64,000 bases of DNA, taken from assembly GCF_900446215.1 (NCBI RefSeq), contig NZ_UAQZ01000004.1, positions 42,715 to 106,714 of the forward strand, written 5' to 3'. Source of the stretch: Burkholderia cenocepacia. GTDB taxonomy: Bacteria; Pseudomonadota; Gammaproteobacteria; Burkholderiales; Burkholderiaceae. Position numbers and translations under genes: made by a program. Shown here in pieces: positions 1 through 8,737 of this stretch (the stretch's first letter is position 1; every line of letters starts with the position of its first letter). The notes under the pieces are model-generated. The model was given only the letters and a program-made list of their open reading frames with translations. It was not told the origin of the DNA and did not search any database.

Positions 1-2
1 TG

Positions 3-119
3 GTGATCGGTGTGACGAACCGGCTGCCGGAACTGGCGCGGCAGCGGATGGAGAAGATCGAGCAGCTCAATGCGGGCGGGATCGAGTGGGATGTGAGCCG
101 GCGGGATTTGCCGGAGTGA
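3..119 (+). CDS. C-terminal fragment of an unrecognised protein
   Basis: The window opens inside a gene. Reading from base 3, 38 residues run to a TGA at 117-119, ending DLPE. The piece is charged and helical-looking (LARQRMEKIEQLNAGG). No domain can be recognised from so little, so no function is proposed. The next gene is convergent and its stop codon begins 28 bases downstream. Confidence 0.5.
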   Translation: MIGVTNRLPELARQRMEKIEQLNAGGIEWDVSRRDLPE

Positions 120-146
120 CGACGCGTCACCCTCCGCCGGCAGGGG

Positions 147-1493
147 TCAGCTCTCGACATCCTCCAGACTGAACACTTCCGTCTTGTCGTTATACGAAAA
201 GACCTCCCCATACCGCCCCCAGTCGATCACCGCATCGAGCGTTTCCTCCGCCGCCTCGTCGGACAGAAAATCCTCCAGCTCCTGCTCGAAGCGCACGCGC
301 GGCGCACGATGGCCCGGACGCTCGTTCAGCACCTTCCTGATCCGCGCCGCGAGCGGCACGTGCTTCAGCAGGTGATCGGCGAACATCAGCTTGCGCTCCT
401 GCGTGCCGAATTCCGCGAACACGCGGGCGGGCGGCGTCAGGAACACGTCGCCTTCGCGCACGTCCGCGAAGCCGAGGTGCTGCAGCACTTCCGCGATCGG
501 GAACAGTTCATCGACCTCCAGATGCAGCGTGCGCGCGATTTCCGGCATGTCGGCGCGGCCATGGTACGGCGCCATCGCGAGCGTTTCGATCAGGCCGGCC
601 GTCAGGTTGGTCGACACGCGCGGCATCCAGCTACCCAGCTCGAGCCCCTTCTTCGTCGCCTCGCCGGTCTGGCGCGCGGTCATCTTCGCGTAGATGTCGT
701 CGACGAGCTTGCGGAAATCGGCATCGAGCCGGTTACGCGGATGCTTGAACGGCACCTTGATCTCGGCGATCACGCGGCCCGGATTCGACGACAGCACGAG
801 AATCCGGTCGCACATGAACACCGCTTCCTCGATGTTGTGCGTGACGATCAGCACCGACTTGATCGGCATCCGGCCTTGCGTCCACAGATCGAGCAGATCG
901 GTGCGCAGCGTTTCAGCCGTCAGCACATCGAGCGCGGAAAACGGCTCGTCCATCAGCAGAATGGTCGGGTCGACGACGAGCGCGCGCGCAAAACCGACGC
1001 GCTGGCGCATCCCGCCCGACAGCTCGCGCGGATACGCGTTCTCGAAACCGTCGAGACCGATCAGGTCGATCGCGGCGAGCGCACGTTCGCGCCGCTCGCG
1101 CGCGCCGACGCCGAGCGCCTCCAGCCCGGCTTCCACGTTCTGCAACACGGTCAGCCACGGGAACAGCGCGAAGGTCTGGAACACCATCGCGACGCCTTCG
1201 GCCGGGCCGCGCAGCGGCTTGCCGAGGTAGGTCACTTCGCCGCCGGTCGGCTCGATCAGGCCGGCGATGATGCGCAACAGCGTCGATTTGCCCGATCCCG
1301 ACCGGCCCAGCAGGCCGACGATCTCGCCTTCGCGCAGCGACAGGTTCGCGTCGTCGAGCACGAGCAGCTCGCCCTGCGTCTTGTTGAAGCCGCGGTTCAC
1401 GTGCTCGACACGCAGGATTTCTTCACCGAGCCGCGGCGGCTGCAGCGGCTGGGACGTCTTGACGGGGGCGTTGATAACGGTCGAATTTTGCAT
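147..1493 (-). CDS. ABC transporter ATP-binding protein with AAA-associated C-terminal domain
   Basis: This is the ATPase of a nitrate/sulfonate/taurine-type importer (448 aa). Visible motifs are Walker A GRSGSGKST (about residues 63-71), the Q-loop (VFQTF, about 104), the signature LSGGMRQR (about 158-165), Walker B LLMDEP (about 179-184) and the switch His in VTHN (about 219). Roughly 150 residues follow the ATPase and match the AAA-associated domain found in a subset of this family, probably regulatory. The start at MQNSTV lies 11 bases after the permease stop, so the two genes form an operon. The open frame continues far upstream through the permease gene, but that extension is only a GC-rich shadow. 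No substrate-binding protein is adjacent, so the substrate is unknown. Confidence 0.9.
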   Translation of the reverse strand: MQNSTVINAPVKTSQPLQPPRLGEEILRVEHVNRGFNKTQGELLVLDDANLSLREGEIVGLLGRSGSGKSTLLRIIAGLIEPTGGEVTYLGKPLRGPAEGVAMVFQTFALFPWLTVLQNVEAGLEALGVGARERRERALAAIDLIGLDGFENAYPRELSGGMRQRVGFARALVVDPTILLMDEPFSALDVLTAETLRTDLLDLWTQGRMPIKSVLIVTHNIEEAVFMCDRILVLSSNPGRVIAEIKVPFKHPRNRLDADFRKLVDDIYAKMTARQTGEATKKGLELGSWMPRVSTNLTAGLIETLAMAPYHGRADMPEIARTLHLEVDELFPIAEVLQHLGFADVREGDVFLTPPARVFAEFGTQERKLMFADHLLKHVPLAARIRKVLNERPGHRAPRVRFEQELEDFLSDEAAEETLDAVIDWGRYGEVFSYNDKTEVFSLEDVES

Positions 1494-1504
1494 CGCGCTT
1501 ACTC

Positions 1505-3259
1505 TCAATCGAGACGGAGCCGGGATTCCGCATAGGCGTACATCGGACGCCACAGCAGGCGGTTGAACAAGGTAACGAACAGGGACATCACGGCGATGCC
1601 GAGGATGATCTTCGGGAAATCGCCGGCGGCGGTCGTTTGCGCGATATACGAGCCCAGGCCGTGCGCGACGACCTTCGTATCGCCCCATTGCACGAACTCG
1701 GACACGATGCTCGCGTTCCAAGCGCCGCCCGACGCGGTGATCGCGCCGGTCACGTAGTACGGGAAGATGCCGGGCAGCATCGCCTGGCGCCACCACTGCC
1801 AGCCGCGGATGCGGAAATTCTTCGTCGCTTCCTTGTAGTCGTTCGGATAGGACATCGCGCCGGCGATCACGTTGAACAGGATGTACCACTGCGTGCCGAG
1901 CACGATCAGCGGCGACAGCCAGATGTCCGCGTTCAGGTGGAAATGGACGATGACGATCACGAACACCGGGAACAGCAGGTTCGCCGGAAACGCGGCGAGG
2001 AATTGCGCGAGCGGCTGGATCTTCTCGGCGAGCTTCGGGCGCAGCCCGATCAGCACGCCGAGCGGCACCCAGATCACCGACGCGATCGCGATCAGCACCA
2101 GCACGCGCAGCAGCGTGATCAGCCCGAGCACGAGCACGTGGCCCACCTCGCCCATCGTCACGCCGGTCGCGACGAAACTGACGACGCGCCACACGACGTA
2201 CAGCGTCAGCGCGATCACGAACGCGCCCCATACGATGTCGCCGATGCGCGACGAACGGCGCGATGATGCGCCGCGCACGCGCGTACCCGCCAGCGACGGC
2301 ACGCGCAGCGGAATCCGCGCGGCCTGCGACAGCAGCCAGCCGGCCGGCACGAGCAACTGATGGATCAGGTGCGTGCGACGCATCATGTCGAGCAGCCACG
2401 ATTGCGGCGCATCGCCCGACGCGGTGTTCTCCATCCGGAACTTGTCGGCCCACGCGACGAGCGGACGGAACAGGAACTGATCGTACGCGAGGATCACGAC
2501 CGACATCGCGACGATCACCCAGCCGACCGCGCCGAGATTCTTGTCCGCGATCGCCTGCGCGAGATACGCACCGATGCCCGGCAGCGTGATCGTCTGGTTG
2601 CCGACGGTGATCGCCTCGGATGCGACGACGAAGAACCAGCCGCCCGACATCGACATCATCATGTTCCAGATCAGGCCGGGCATCGAGAACGGCACCTCGA
2701 GCTTCCAGAAGCGCTGCCACGGCGTCAGGTGAAAGCCGCGCGACACTTCGCTCAGGTCGCGCGGCACCGTGCGCAGCGACTGGTAGAAGCTGAACGTCAT
2801 GTTCCACGCCTGGCTCGTGAAGATCGCGAAGATCGCGGCCAGCTCGGCGCCGAGCACGCGGCCCGGAAACAGCGCGAGGAAGAACGTGACGGTAAACGAG
2901 ATGTAGCCGAGCACCGGCACCGACTGCAGGATGTCGAGGATCGGGATCAGCACCATGCCCGCGCGGCGGCTCTTGGCCGCGAGCGTGCCATAGACGAGCG
3001 TGAACACGAGCGACGCGATCATCGCGGCGAGCATCCGCAGCGTGGTGCGCAGCGCGTATTCGGGCAGGTTCGACGGATCGAGCGAGATCTTCTGCGTCTG
3101 CAGTACGCCGATCGGCGCCATCGTCTCGTGAAAACCGACGATCGCCATCGCCAGCACGCAAATGATCAGCGGAAACGCGACCGCATCCCAGCGGTTGGGT
3201 AGCACGCGCCACGCCGACGCGTTGGCAGTGCGATTCGGATCGAAGAAACGGATATCCAT
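1505..3259 (-). CDS. ABC transporter double permease (two fused BPD_transp_1 domains)
   Basis: This is an inner-membrane channel protein of 584 aa, about twice the usual length of a nitrate/sulfonate-type permease. Two similar multi-helix halves are visible, each with an EAA-like loop. They are separated by a basic hydrophilic linker near the middle (arginine- and serine-rich, before RIGDIVWGAF). A single chain may therefore supply both membrane halves of the transporter. The start MDIRFFD was chosen because sequence upstream of it is low-complexity and arginine-rich. It is the first gene of the two-gene operon with the downstream ATPase. Confidence 0.85.
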   Translation of the reverse strand: MDIRFFDPNRTANASAWRVLPNRWDAVAFPLIICVLAMAIVGFHETMAPIGVLQTQKISLDPSNLPEYALRTTLRMLAAMIASLVFTLVYGTLAAKSRRAGMVLIPILDILQSVPVLGYISFTVTFFLALFPGRVLGAELAAIFAIFTSQAWNMTFSFYQSLRTVPRDLSEVSRGFHLTPWQRFWKLEVPFSMPGLIWNMMMSMSGGWFFVVASEAITVGNQTITLPGIGAYLAQAIADKNLGAVGWVIVAMSVVILAYDQFLFRPLVAWADKFRMENTASGDAPQSWLLDMMRRTHLIHQLLVPAGWLLSQAARIPLRVPSLAGTRVRGASSRRSSRIGDIVWGAFVIALTLYVVWRVVSFVATGVTMGEVGHVLVLGLITLLRVLVLIAIASVIWVPLGVLIGLRPKLAEKIQPLAQFLAAFPANLLFPVFVIVIVHFHLNADIWLSPLIVLGTQWYILFNVIAGAMSYPNDYKEATKNFRIRGWQWWRQAMLPGIFPYYVTGAITASGGAWNASIVSEFVQWGDTKVVAHGLGSYIAQTTAAGDFPKIILGIAVMSLFVTLFNRLLWRPMYAYAESRLRLD

Positions 3260-3802
3260 CGGTAGCGTCTTGTGTGGAATTGAAAATCGATGGGGTCGGC
3301 CGCCTGTCGCGCAGCCGGGCGTCGCACTCGCGGTGCGAATCAGAACAGCCCGTGCAGTGCCCGGTATGAGGTGGCCGGCAGCGCGAACGGCCGCACCGCA
3401 CCATCCTTGACGAAACGGAGACCGGCACCGGGATGAATGCCGACACCGACGATGCCGCAGGCAACGATCAGAAAAAGCGGCGCGAGGCCGAGGGCGCGTG
3501 TGCGGTGAGCGACCGCACCGCCCGTTTCCGTTGCCGCGAGGTTCGGCATGAAGGGCTCCGGAGAGGGGTTCGGAGTGGGAGGCTATCGGGCGGCCGTGAC
3601 GCAAATGTGACGTGTCACTTACAGGACATTGACGGCTCATCCGGGCGGAATCGTGCATCGCCCCGTCGGCCGTCAATGCGAGTGTTCAACCTCGTAACGG
3701 GCGGGAATAAATCCGCCGCTTCGCCGGTATCGCACGCGAATGCGCCGGCTTATTCCAGGACGATCCGGCCGTCCGGTTTCGTCACACGAATGCGAGGCTC
3801 AC
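3260..3802. other. 543-bp divergent intergenic region
   Basis: This gap separates the leftward ABC operon from the rightward metallophosphoesterase and must carry both promoters. It also holds a 69-codon leftward open frame, listed separately. No clear palindrome or terminator was found by eye. The stretch at about 3600-3720 is less GC-rich than its surroundings and is the likely promoter zone of the metallophosphoesterase. Confidence 0.5.
3340..3549 (-). CDS. Possible 69-residue membrane protein
   Basis: This small leftward open frame starts at ATG 3549, with GGAG about 7 bases upstream. The product has one clear hydrophobic segment (LAPLFLIVACGIVGVG, about residues 22-37) between polar ends, which would fit a single-pass membrane peptide. 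It lies in the promoter gap upstream of the ABC operon. No family is recognised and it could be a chance frame, because GC-rich DNA yields many such frames. The ribosome-binding site and hydrophobic run are its only support. Confidence 0.3.
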   Translation of the reverse strand: MPNLAATETGGAVAHRTRALGLAPLFLIVACGIVGVGIHPGAGLRFVKDGAVRPFALPATSYRALHGLF

Positions 3803-4747
3803 ATGTCTTCATCGAACCCCATCCGCCCGTCGCGCCGCAAGGCCCTGCAATGCATGGCCTTCGGCGGCCTCGGTACGCTGTTCACGTTGTCGGGCGGCAT
3901 CCTCACGCCGTTCGACCTCGCGCTTGCGCAAGCCGGCGATGCGCGCCCGGCCGACGCGGGCCGGCCGCTGTTCGTGCAGATCAGCGATACGCACATCGGC
4001 TTCAACAAGGACGCGAATCCGGACGTGTCGGCCACGCTGAAGCAGACGATCGACCTCGTCAACGGGATGCCCGCGCTGCCGGCGCTGACGATCCACACCG
4101 GCGACATCACGCACCTGTCCAAGCCCGAGGAATTCGATCACGCGTCGCAGTTGCTGTCCGCGCTGCGCGTGACGGAACTGCATACGGTGCCCGGCGAACA
4201 CGACGTCACCGACGGATCGGGCGCCGAATATTTCGGCCGGTTCGGCAAGGCGTCGGACAACCGCGGCTATTACAGCTTCGACCACGCGGGCGTGCACTTC
4301 ATCGGCCTCGTCAACGTGATGCACTTCAAGCCGAACGGGCTCGGCAGCTTCGGCGACGAGCAGCTCGCGTGGCTCGCGCAAGACCTGAAAGGCCGCTCGT
4401 CGAGCACGCCGATCGTCGTGTTCTCGCACATGCCGATGTGGACCATCTACGAACCGTGGGGCTGGGGCACCGGCGACGCGCCGCAGACGATGGCATTGCT
4501 GCGCCGCTTCGGCTCGGTCACCGTCCTGAACGGGCACATCCATCAGATCGTGTCGAAGGTCGAGGGCAACGTGACGTTCCACACCGCCCGCTCGACCGCG
4601 TTCCCGCAGCCGACGGCCGGCAACGGCCCGGGCCCCGTGCCGCTCACGGTGCCGCACGACCGGCTGCCGTCGATGCTCGGCGTGACGACCGTCGAGTTTG
4701 CCGGCCATCCGGTCGCGTCGTCGCTGCACGATGCGACGCTCGCGTGA
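3803..4747 (+). CDS. Tat-exported calcineurin-like metallophosphoesterase
   Basis: This is a 314-aa metal-dependent phosphoesterase. The N-terminus carries a twin-arginine motif (SRRKAL) followed by a hydrophobic stretch ending LAQA, so export through Tat to the periplasm is predicted. Metal-binding blocks are in family order: SDTHIG, HTGDITH, PGEHD, FSHMP and NGHIH. The third block has Glu where most relatives have Asn (GNH). The start was chosen at MSSSNP because GAGG lies just upstream and the Tat signal follows directly; an upstream in-frame extension is unlikely. A secreted cupredoxin gene follows 19 bases later, suggesting a two-gene periplasmic unit. The natural substrate is unknown. 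Confidence 0.88.
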   Translation: MSSSNPIRPSRRKALQCMAFGGLGTLFTLSGGILTPFDLALAQAGDARPADAGRPLFVQISDTHIGFNKDANPDVSATLKQTIDLVNGMPALPALTIHTGDITHLSKPEEFDHASQLLSALRVTELHTVPGEHDVTDGSGAEYFGRFGKASDNRGYYSFDHAGVHFIGLVNVMHFKPNGLGSFGDEQLAWLAQDLKGRSSSTPIVVFSHMPMWTIYEPWGWGTGDAPQTMALLRRFGSVTVLNGHIHQIVSKVEGNVTFHTARSTAFPQPTAGNGPGPVPLTVPHDRLPSMLGVTTVEFAGHPVASSLHDATLA

Positions 4748-4766
4748 TCGATATAAGGAGAACGGC

Positions 4767-5108
4767 ATGATCCGCTTCCAACGCCACCGAATCGTCGCCG
4801 TGCTGATCCTGTGCGGCGCCGCTGCCTGCACGCCGCCCGCCGCGTTCGCGCAGGGCCCGAACGGCCCGCTCGTGACGATCCGCAATTTCATGTTTTCGCC
4901 GATGTCGACCACGATCAAGGCCGGCACGACCATCACGTGGAAGAACCTCGACGCGGAGCCGCATACCGTCGTCAACGACGCCGGCATCTTTCATTCGAAG
5001 GCGCTCGACCAGGACGAGACGTATTCGTTCCGCTTCGACAAGCCGGGTGTCTACAAGGTGTTCTGCGGTATTCATCCGTACATGAAGGAGACGATCACCG
5101 TCGAATGA
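4767..5108 (+). CDS. Secreted cupredoxin (plastocyanin/amicyanin-like)
   Basis: This is a 113-aa periplasmic blue-copper-type protein. A signal peptide ends at AFAQG, and the remainder is a beta-rich cupredoxin domain. The type 1 copper ligands are visible: His in EPHTVV, then Cys, His and Met in FCGIHPYM. A strong AAGGAG at 4755-4760 precedes the start codon MIRFQ. It follows the metallophosphoesterase by 19 bases and is probably cotranscribed. The role may be electron transfer or copper binding, but the redox partner is not evident in the window. Confidence 0.9.
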   Translation: MIRFQRHRIVAVLILCGAAACTPPAAFAQGPNGPLVTIRNFMFSPMSTTIKAGTTITWKNLDAEPHTVVNDAGIFHSKALDQDETYSFRFDKPGVYKVFCGIHPYMKETITVE

Positions 5109-5197
5109 CGCGGCCCGCCACGCACCGCAGGCGAACGACGGGCGGCCGCCTACAATGACTGTCGTCCCCTTCGCCCGCGAGGCAGACGGAGCCGTCC

Positions 5198-5659
5198 ATG
5201 CCAAGGATCGATCTCGGTACCGTGCCCGAACGCCGCGGCAGCGGCTATCCGCGGCCGTTCGATGCGCCGTGCGCGCAGCGCATCCGCCAGCGTCTCGGCG
5301 ACGCCGGCGGCCTGCGCGATTTCGGCGTCAACCTGATGCGCGTGCCGCCAGGCGGCTGGTCGTCGCAGCGCCACTGGCATTCCGACGAGGACGAATTCGT
5401 CTACGTGCTCGCAGGCGAGCTCGTGATGATCGAGGACGGTGGTGAAACCGTGCTGCGCGCGGGCGACTGCGCGGCGTTTCCGAAAAATTCGGGTAACGGC
5501 CATCATCTGGTCAACCGGTCGGATGCGGTCGCCGTCTATCTCGAGGTCGGCTCGCGCTCGCCGGACGACGTGATCACGTGCCCGGACATCGACATGATGA
5601 GCCCGAGCCGCGACGGCCGGTTTCTGCACAAGGACGGCACGCCGTACCCGGACGCGTGA
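5198..5659 (+). CDS. Single-domain cupin protein
   Basis: This is a 153-aa cupin. The first cupin motif is visible as HWHSDEDEFVYVLAGEL, with metal-binding His/His/Glu, and the second as FPKNSGNGHHLVN. The start is supported by GGAG about 7 bases upstream. Related small cupins bind a metal and act as sugar isomerases, oxygenases or sensors; nothing here identifies the substrate. It stands alone, convergent with the next gene. Confidence 0.82.
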   Translation: MPRIDLGTVPERRGSGYPRPFDAPCAQRIRQRLGDAGGLRDFGVNLMRVPPGGWSSQRHWHSDEDEFVYVLAGELVMIEDGGETVLRAGDCAAFPKNSGNGHHLVNRSDAVAVYLEVGSRSPDDVITCPDIDMMSPSRDGRFLHKDGTPYPDA

Positions 5660-5673
5660 CACCTGCGCGTCGG

Positions 5674-6015
5674 TCACGCCCGCCGGGCCCGCAGGCGCGC
5701 GCGGCCGGCCGGGGTCACCGCCACTTCCGCCACGCCGCCAGGTGTATGACGCCGGACCACGTAGCCGCGCGCGCAGGCTTCCTCCCACACCGGCAGGCGC
5801 GGGCACGACGTGCGCCACGCATCGATCACCTCATCGTACGGCCGCGCGGCGGGCCCGATCCATTCGAGCAGGTCGTCGATCAACGGCTCGAGCGACGCCG
5901 CTTCGCGCTCGGACGCCTTCGGGTGGACTACGTGGATCGGCTGCGCATCCGGCTTGCGAAAGCTCGGCCGCGCACACAGCGTGTCGAAATGATCGTCGAG
6001 GATCGTGATGTTCAT
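5674..6015 (-). CDS. Hypothetical protein, 113 aa, possible winged-helix tail
   Basis: The start MNITILDD at 6015 is supported by AGGAG close upstream. The N-terminal half (DDHFDTLCARPSF, then HPKASERE) resembles no domain known to me. The C-terminal half (WEEACARGYVVRRH, then VAVTPAGRARL) looks like a small winged-helix or 'VTPAG' motif seen at the end of many short regulatory proteins. No operon partner is evident. No function is assigned. Confidence 0.65.
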   Translation of the reverse strand: MNITILDDHFDTLCARPSFRKPDAQPIHVVHPKASEREAASLEPLIDDLLEWIGPAARPYDEVIDAWRTSCPRLPVWEEACARGYVVRRHTPGGVAEVAVTPAGRARLRARRA

Positions 6016-6142
6016 GGGGGCGCTCCTGTGAACACCGTCATCCTGAACCGCGAGCGCCGAACCGGGAAATGAATTTAACGTGCGGATTCCTGCATTTTTC
6101 TGATCGATCTGTTTCCGTCGCTCACGCGCGTCGCATGCAGGC

Positions 6143-7303
6143 TCACTGCCCCGCCGCGCGCAGCGCCGGCGCGGTGCCGGCGACGACCGGACACGATCGA
6201 GGCAGCGCATGCCCGAACAACACGGCCAGCCCGCAAGCGGACGTGAACATGCCGACGCCGTCGTGCCCGACACCCGGCACTTCGACCACCTGCTGCGCGA
6301 GATCGTCCGGATGCCGCTTCTTCAGGTAATCGAAATACGCGAGCCCGCGCGCCAGCCGGTACGGCCCCTGCGCCATCGCCGCGCACGAGCGGTCGATGAA
6401 ATGCGTGGTTGGATTCGTGTCCGCCTGCCCGAGCAGGTACACGACATGGCGTGCGACGTAGCGCGTTTCGAGATCGCGCACGTCCTGCGACGCGACATAA
6501 GGCGGCGCCGATTTCAACCCGTACTTCCATTCGGTCGCGCGCGGACAGGCGCCGCCGGCAAGCGCGTCGGCATTCGGCCGTTCATCGTCGAAATACAGGT
6601 AGCTCGACGGATTCGCGACCACGTAACGCACGGCAATGCCGGCACGCGCCAGTGCGTCGCCTTCGCGCCCGGCCACCGCATAACGCTGCAGCAACTGTGC
6701 ACCGGCGGAATGACCGATCACGACGACCGTCGACAACGACGGGTACAGGCCGCGATCGGCGAAATGCGCGAGCAATGCGTCGAGCGCCGCGAACGAGCTG
6801 ACCGGGCCCGGCTCGCGCGCCGGTTCGCCGCCTTTCCATCCTTCCTGCGTCCACGCGAGCGTCGATGCGGACAACGAAAAGGCGCGCGCGTCGGCACGGG
6901 TCAGGAACTGCGGTGCGACCACCATCGTGCCCGCGCCGGCCGCCCCGGCCTTTTCGACGACCTTGCGCCCCGATGCGTAATACGCGTCGGCGTTACGGAG
7001 CGTGCCGTGAATCACGATGAACACGCGCGTGACGTCGGGTGCGGCTTGGTCGAGCGGACGGTCCGCGTAGACGGGCAGCTCCGCGCGATCCCGCGGCGTG
7101 TCGACGGCCAAGCGCTGGTCGGCGACGGCCTTGACCGGCGCTTCGAGACGTTCGCGCTGCGTGGGCGTGGCGGCTTCGGCCTGCGCGCCGCCCGGCATGC
7201 CGACGGCGGCGACCGCGAGCGGAACGGCGAACGACAGGGCTCGGGCGAGCGGCAACGCACGCAAGCGTCGGAGGCGGGCAAAGGCGGCGGAAATGGCGGA
7301 CAT
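6143..7303 (-). CDS. Secreted alpha/beta hydrolase
   Basis: This is a 386-aa hydrolase with an N-terminal signal sequence (hydrophobic run ending GGAQAEA). The alpha/beta core is visible: the oxyanion region VIVIHGTLRNA, the nucleophile elbow VIGHSAGAQ with its Ser, and a late His in VPGVGHDG. Cysteines in GGACPRA, DRSCAA, TSACGL and RSCPV could form disulfides, fitting an extracytoplasmic location. The start at MSAISAAF is the likeliest ATG before the signal, though no strong ribosome-binding site is seen and an upstream ATG at 7408 is open. The substrate is unknown; an esterase or lipase is plausible. Confidence 0.75.
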   Translation of the reverse strand: MSAISAAFARLRRLRALPLARALSFAVPLAVAAVGMPGGAQAEAATPTQRERLEAPVKAVADQRLAVDTPRDRAELPVYADRPLDQAAPDVTRVFIVIHGTLRNADAYYASGRKVVEKAGAAGAGTMVVAPQFLTRADARAFSLSASTLAWTQEGWKGGEPAREPGPVSSFAALDALLAHFADRGLYPSLSTVVVIGHSAGAQLLQRYAVAGREGDALARAGIAVRYVVANPSSYLYFDDERPNADALAGGACPRATEWKYGLKSAPPYVASQDVRDLETRYVARHVVYLLGQADTNPTTHFIDRSCAAMAQGPYRLARGLAYFDYLKKRHPDDLAQQVVEVPGVGHDGVGMFTSACGLAVLFGHALPRSCPVVAGTAPALRAAGQ

Positions 7304-7388
7304 GGCGGCGGCTCGGGTGGCGAATATGACTTGAACGGCGATGGTCGCAGAATCCGTCGCGCGCTGCCGGCCCGTTGCCGAAAACGGG

Positions 7389-8099
7389 TCAGCCGGCCGG
7401 CTGCGCACCCGGTTCGGCGTCGGCGCACGCTTCGCCCGCTCGACGCTGCAGCTGCTGCACGATGCCGAGCAGTTCGCCGATATGCGTCGCTACCGCCTGC
7501 TTGCCGGCGCGCGCCCACGCGTCGAACGACGTCATCCCGCTCACCGCGCCGACGAACGGCACGCCGGCCCGCTCGGCCGCCTGCGCGTCCACTGCATGGT
7601 CACCGACGTAGATCGCGGCGGCGGCGGGCAAACCGAGCCGCGCCAGTGCCTGCACGAGCCCTTCCGGGTCCGGCTTGTGGCGTTGCACGTCCTCCCCGCC
7701 GATCAACACGTCGACCATCGATTGCAAGCCGTTGCGTTCGAGAATCGCGTCGATCCGGTAGCGAAACTTCGACGACACGATCGCGACGGCAAGTCCTTGC
7801 TCGCGCAACGCCGCGAGCAGCGGCGGCACTTCGGGATAGATGCGGGTGCCGGGCACCATGATCTCGTCGGCGCGCGCGACGAAGTGCCGCGCGAACGCAT
7901 CGGCCCGCGCCGCCACGGTCTCGCCCGTCAACGAACGGAACATGTCCGGCAGCGGCAGTCCGATCACGGCGCCGATCTGCGCGGGTGTCGGGCCGGCGGC
8001 GTCGAGTTGATCCAGCGCGTACCGGGTGCATTCGATGATCGCGGCGGACGAATCCGCCAGCGTCAGGTCGAAATCGAATATGACGGCCCGAACCGACAT
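7389..8099 (-). CDS. HAD-superfamily phosphatase (Gph/PpaX-like)
   Basis: This is a 236-aa cytosolic HAD hydrolase. Motif I is FDFDLTLADSS with both catalytic Asp residues, motif II is VSSKF, motif III is the Lys in HKPDP, and motif IV is YVGDHAVDA. A cap domain sits between motifs I and II, as in phosphoglycolate phosphatases and pyrophosphatases. GGAG lies a few bases before the start MSVRAV. The alanine- and glutamine-rich C-terminus extends past the core. The exact substrate cannot be read from the sequence. Confidence 0.85.
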   Translation of the reverse strand: MSVRAVIFDFDLTLADSSAAIIECTRYALDQLDAAGPTPAQIGAVIGLPLPDMFRSLTGETVAARADAFARHFVARADEIMVPGTRIYPEVPPLLAALREQGLAVAIVSSKFRYRIDAILERNGLQSMVDVLIGGEDVQRHKPDPEGLVQALARLGLPAAAAIYVGDHAVDAQAAERAGVPFVGAVSGMTSFDAWARAGKQAVATHIGELLGIVQQLQRRAGEACADAEPGAQPAG

Positions 8100-8274
8100 G
8101 AAAGAACTCCGTAAGTAAAGCGCGATGCCACGTATGTTACGCGTGCGGCGGGATGAGATCGCCGACGGGATGACCTGAATCCGGGCGGCCGCGTTGAAGG
8201 CGCGTCGTCCGGCGTTGATCCGCCCCCAAGATTGTCGCACGCTATCAACCCCATTGCCGGTAGTGCTTACAAAC

Positions 8275-8294
8275 ATATCGTCAAAACACGATAT
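8275..8294. promoter_or_regulatory. Predicted ArsR-family operator
   Basis: A perfect inverted repeat, ATATCGT then 6 bases then ACGATAT, lies 55 bases before the chosen start of the ArsR-type regulator. Such AT-rich dyads are typical of ArsR autoregulatory operators. It ends directly against an alternative ATG at 8295, which argues that the real start is the later ATG at 8349. Confidence 0.6.
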
Positions 8295-8348
8295 ATGATT
8301 CGCCCATCGACGATACCCGTCAGCCTGACCGAAACACCCAGCCTTTCC

Positions 8349-8657
8349 ATGCCGACCGAACTCGACATCGACGCGATCCTGAAAGCGCTCTCGAACCCTG
8401 TGCGCCGGGAGATTCTCGTCTGGCTGAAAACGCCCGGCGAGCATTTCCCGCAGCAGACGCTGCCGTACGAACACGGCGTCTGCGCGGGCCAGATCGACGC
8501 GCGCTGCGGGCTGTCGCAGTCGACCGTCTCCGCGCACCTCGCGACGTTGCAGCGCGCGGGGCTCGTGACGTCGACGCGGATCGGCCAATGGGCGTTCTTC
8601 CAGCGCAACGAGGCCGTCATCGACGCATTTCACGACGCCCTGCGCCGCGAACTCTAG
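8349..8657 (+). CDS. ArsR-family transcriptional regulator
   Basis: This is a 102-aa winged-helix regulator. The helix-turn-helix reads ILKALSNPVRREILVWL, then CGLSQSTVSAHLATLQRAGLV, the hallmark ArsR pattern. A Cys in VCAGQIDARCG may serve as a thiol sensor, but no classic metal site is certain. The start at 8349 was preferred to the ATG at 8295, which abuts a palindrome and lacks a ribosome-binding site. An alkene reductase gene follows 80 bases downstream on the same strand, so the regulator probably controls it in response to an electrophile. Confidence 0.85.
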   Translation: MPTELDIDAILKALSNPVRREILVWLKTPGEHFPQQTLPYEHGVCAGQIDARCGLSQSTVSAHLATLQRAGLVTSTRIGQWAFFQRNEAVIDAFHDALRREL

Positions 8658-8737
8658 CCAACGGCCGAACCGGCCATGCGGGGCGCCATCGCACACGACG
8701 CGACGGCTTCCCGCCTTTCGTGAAGAGGTTATCTGTC

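Noticed and set aside
147..3464. A leftward 1105-codon open frame covering ATPase and permease
   Set aside because: Only residues from MQNSTV onward match the ABC ATPase; the upstream part is arginine-rich shadow of the permease gene.
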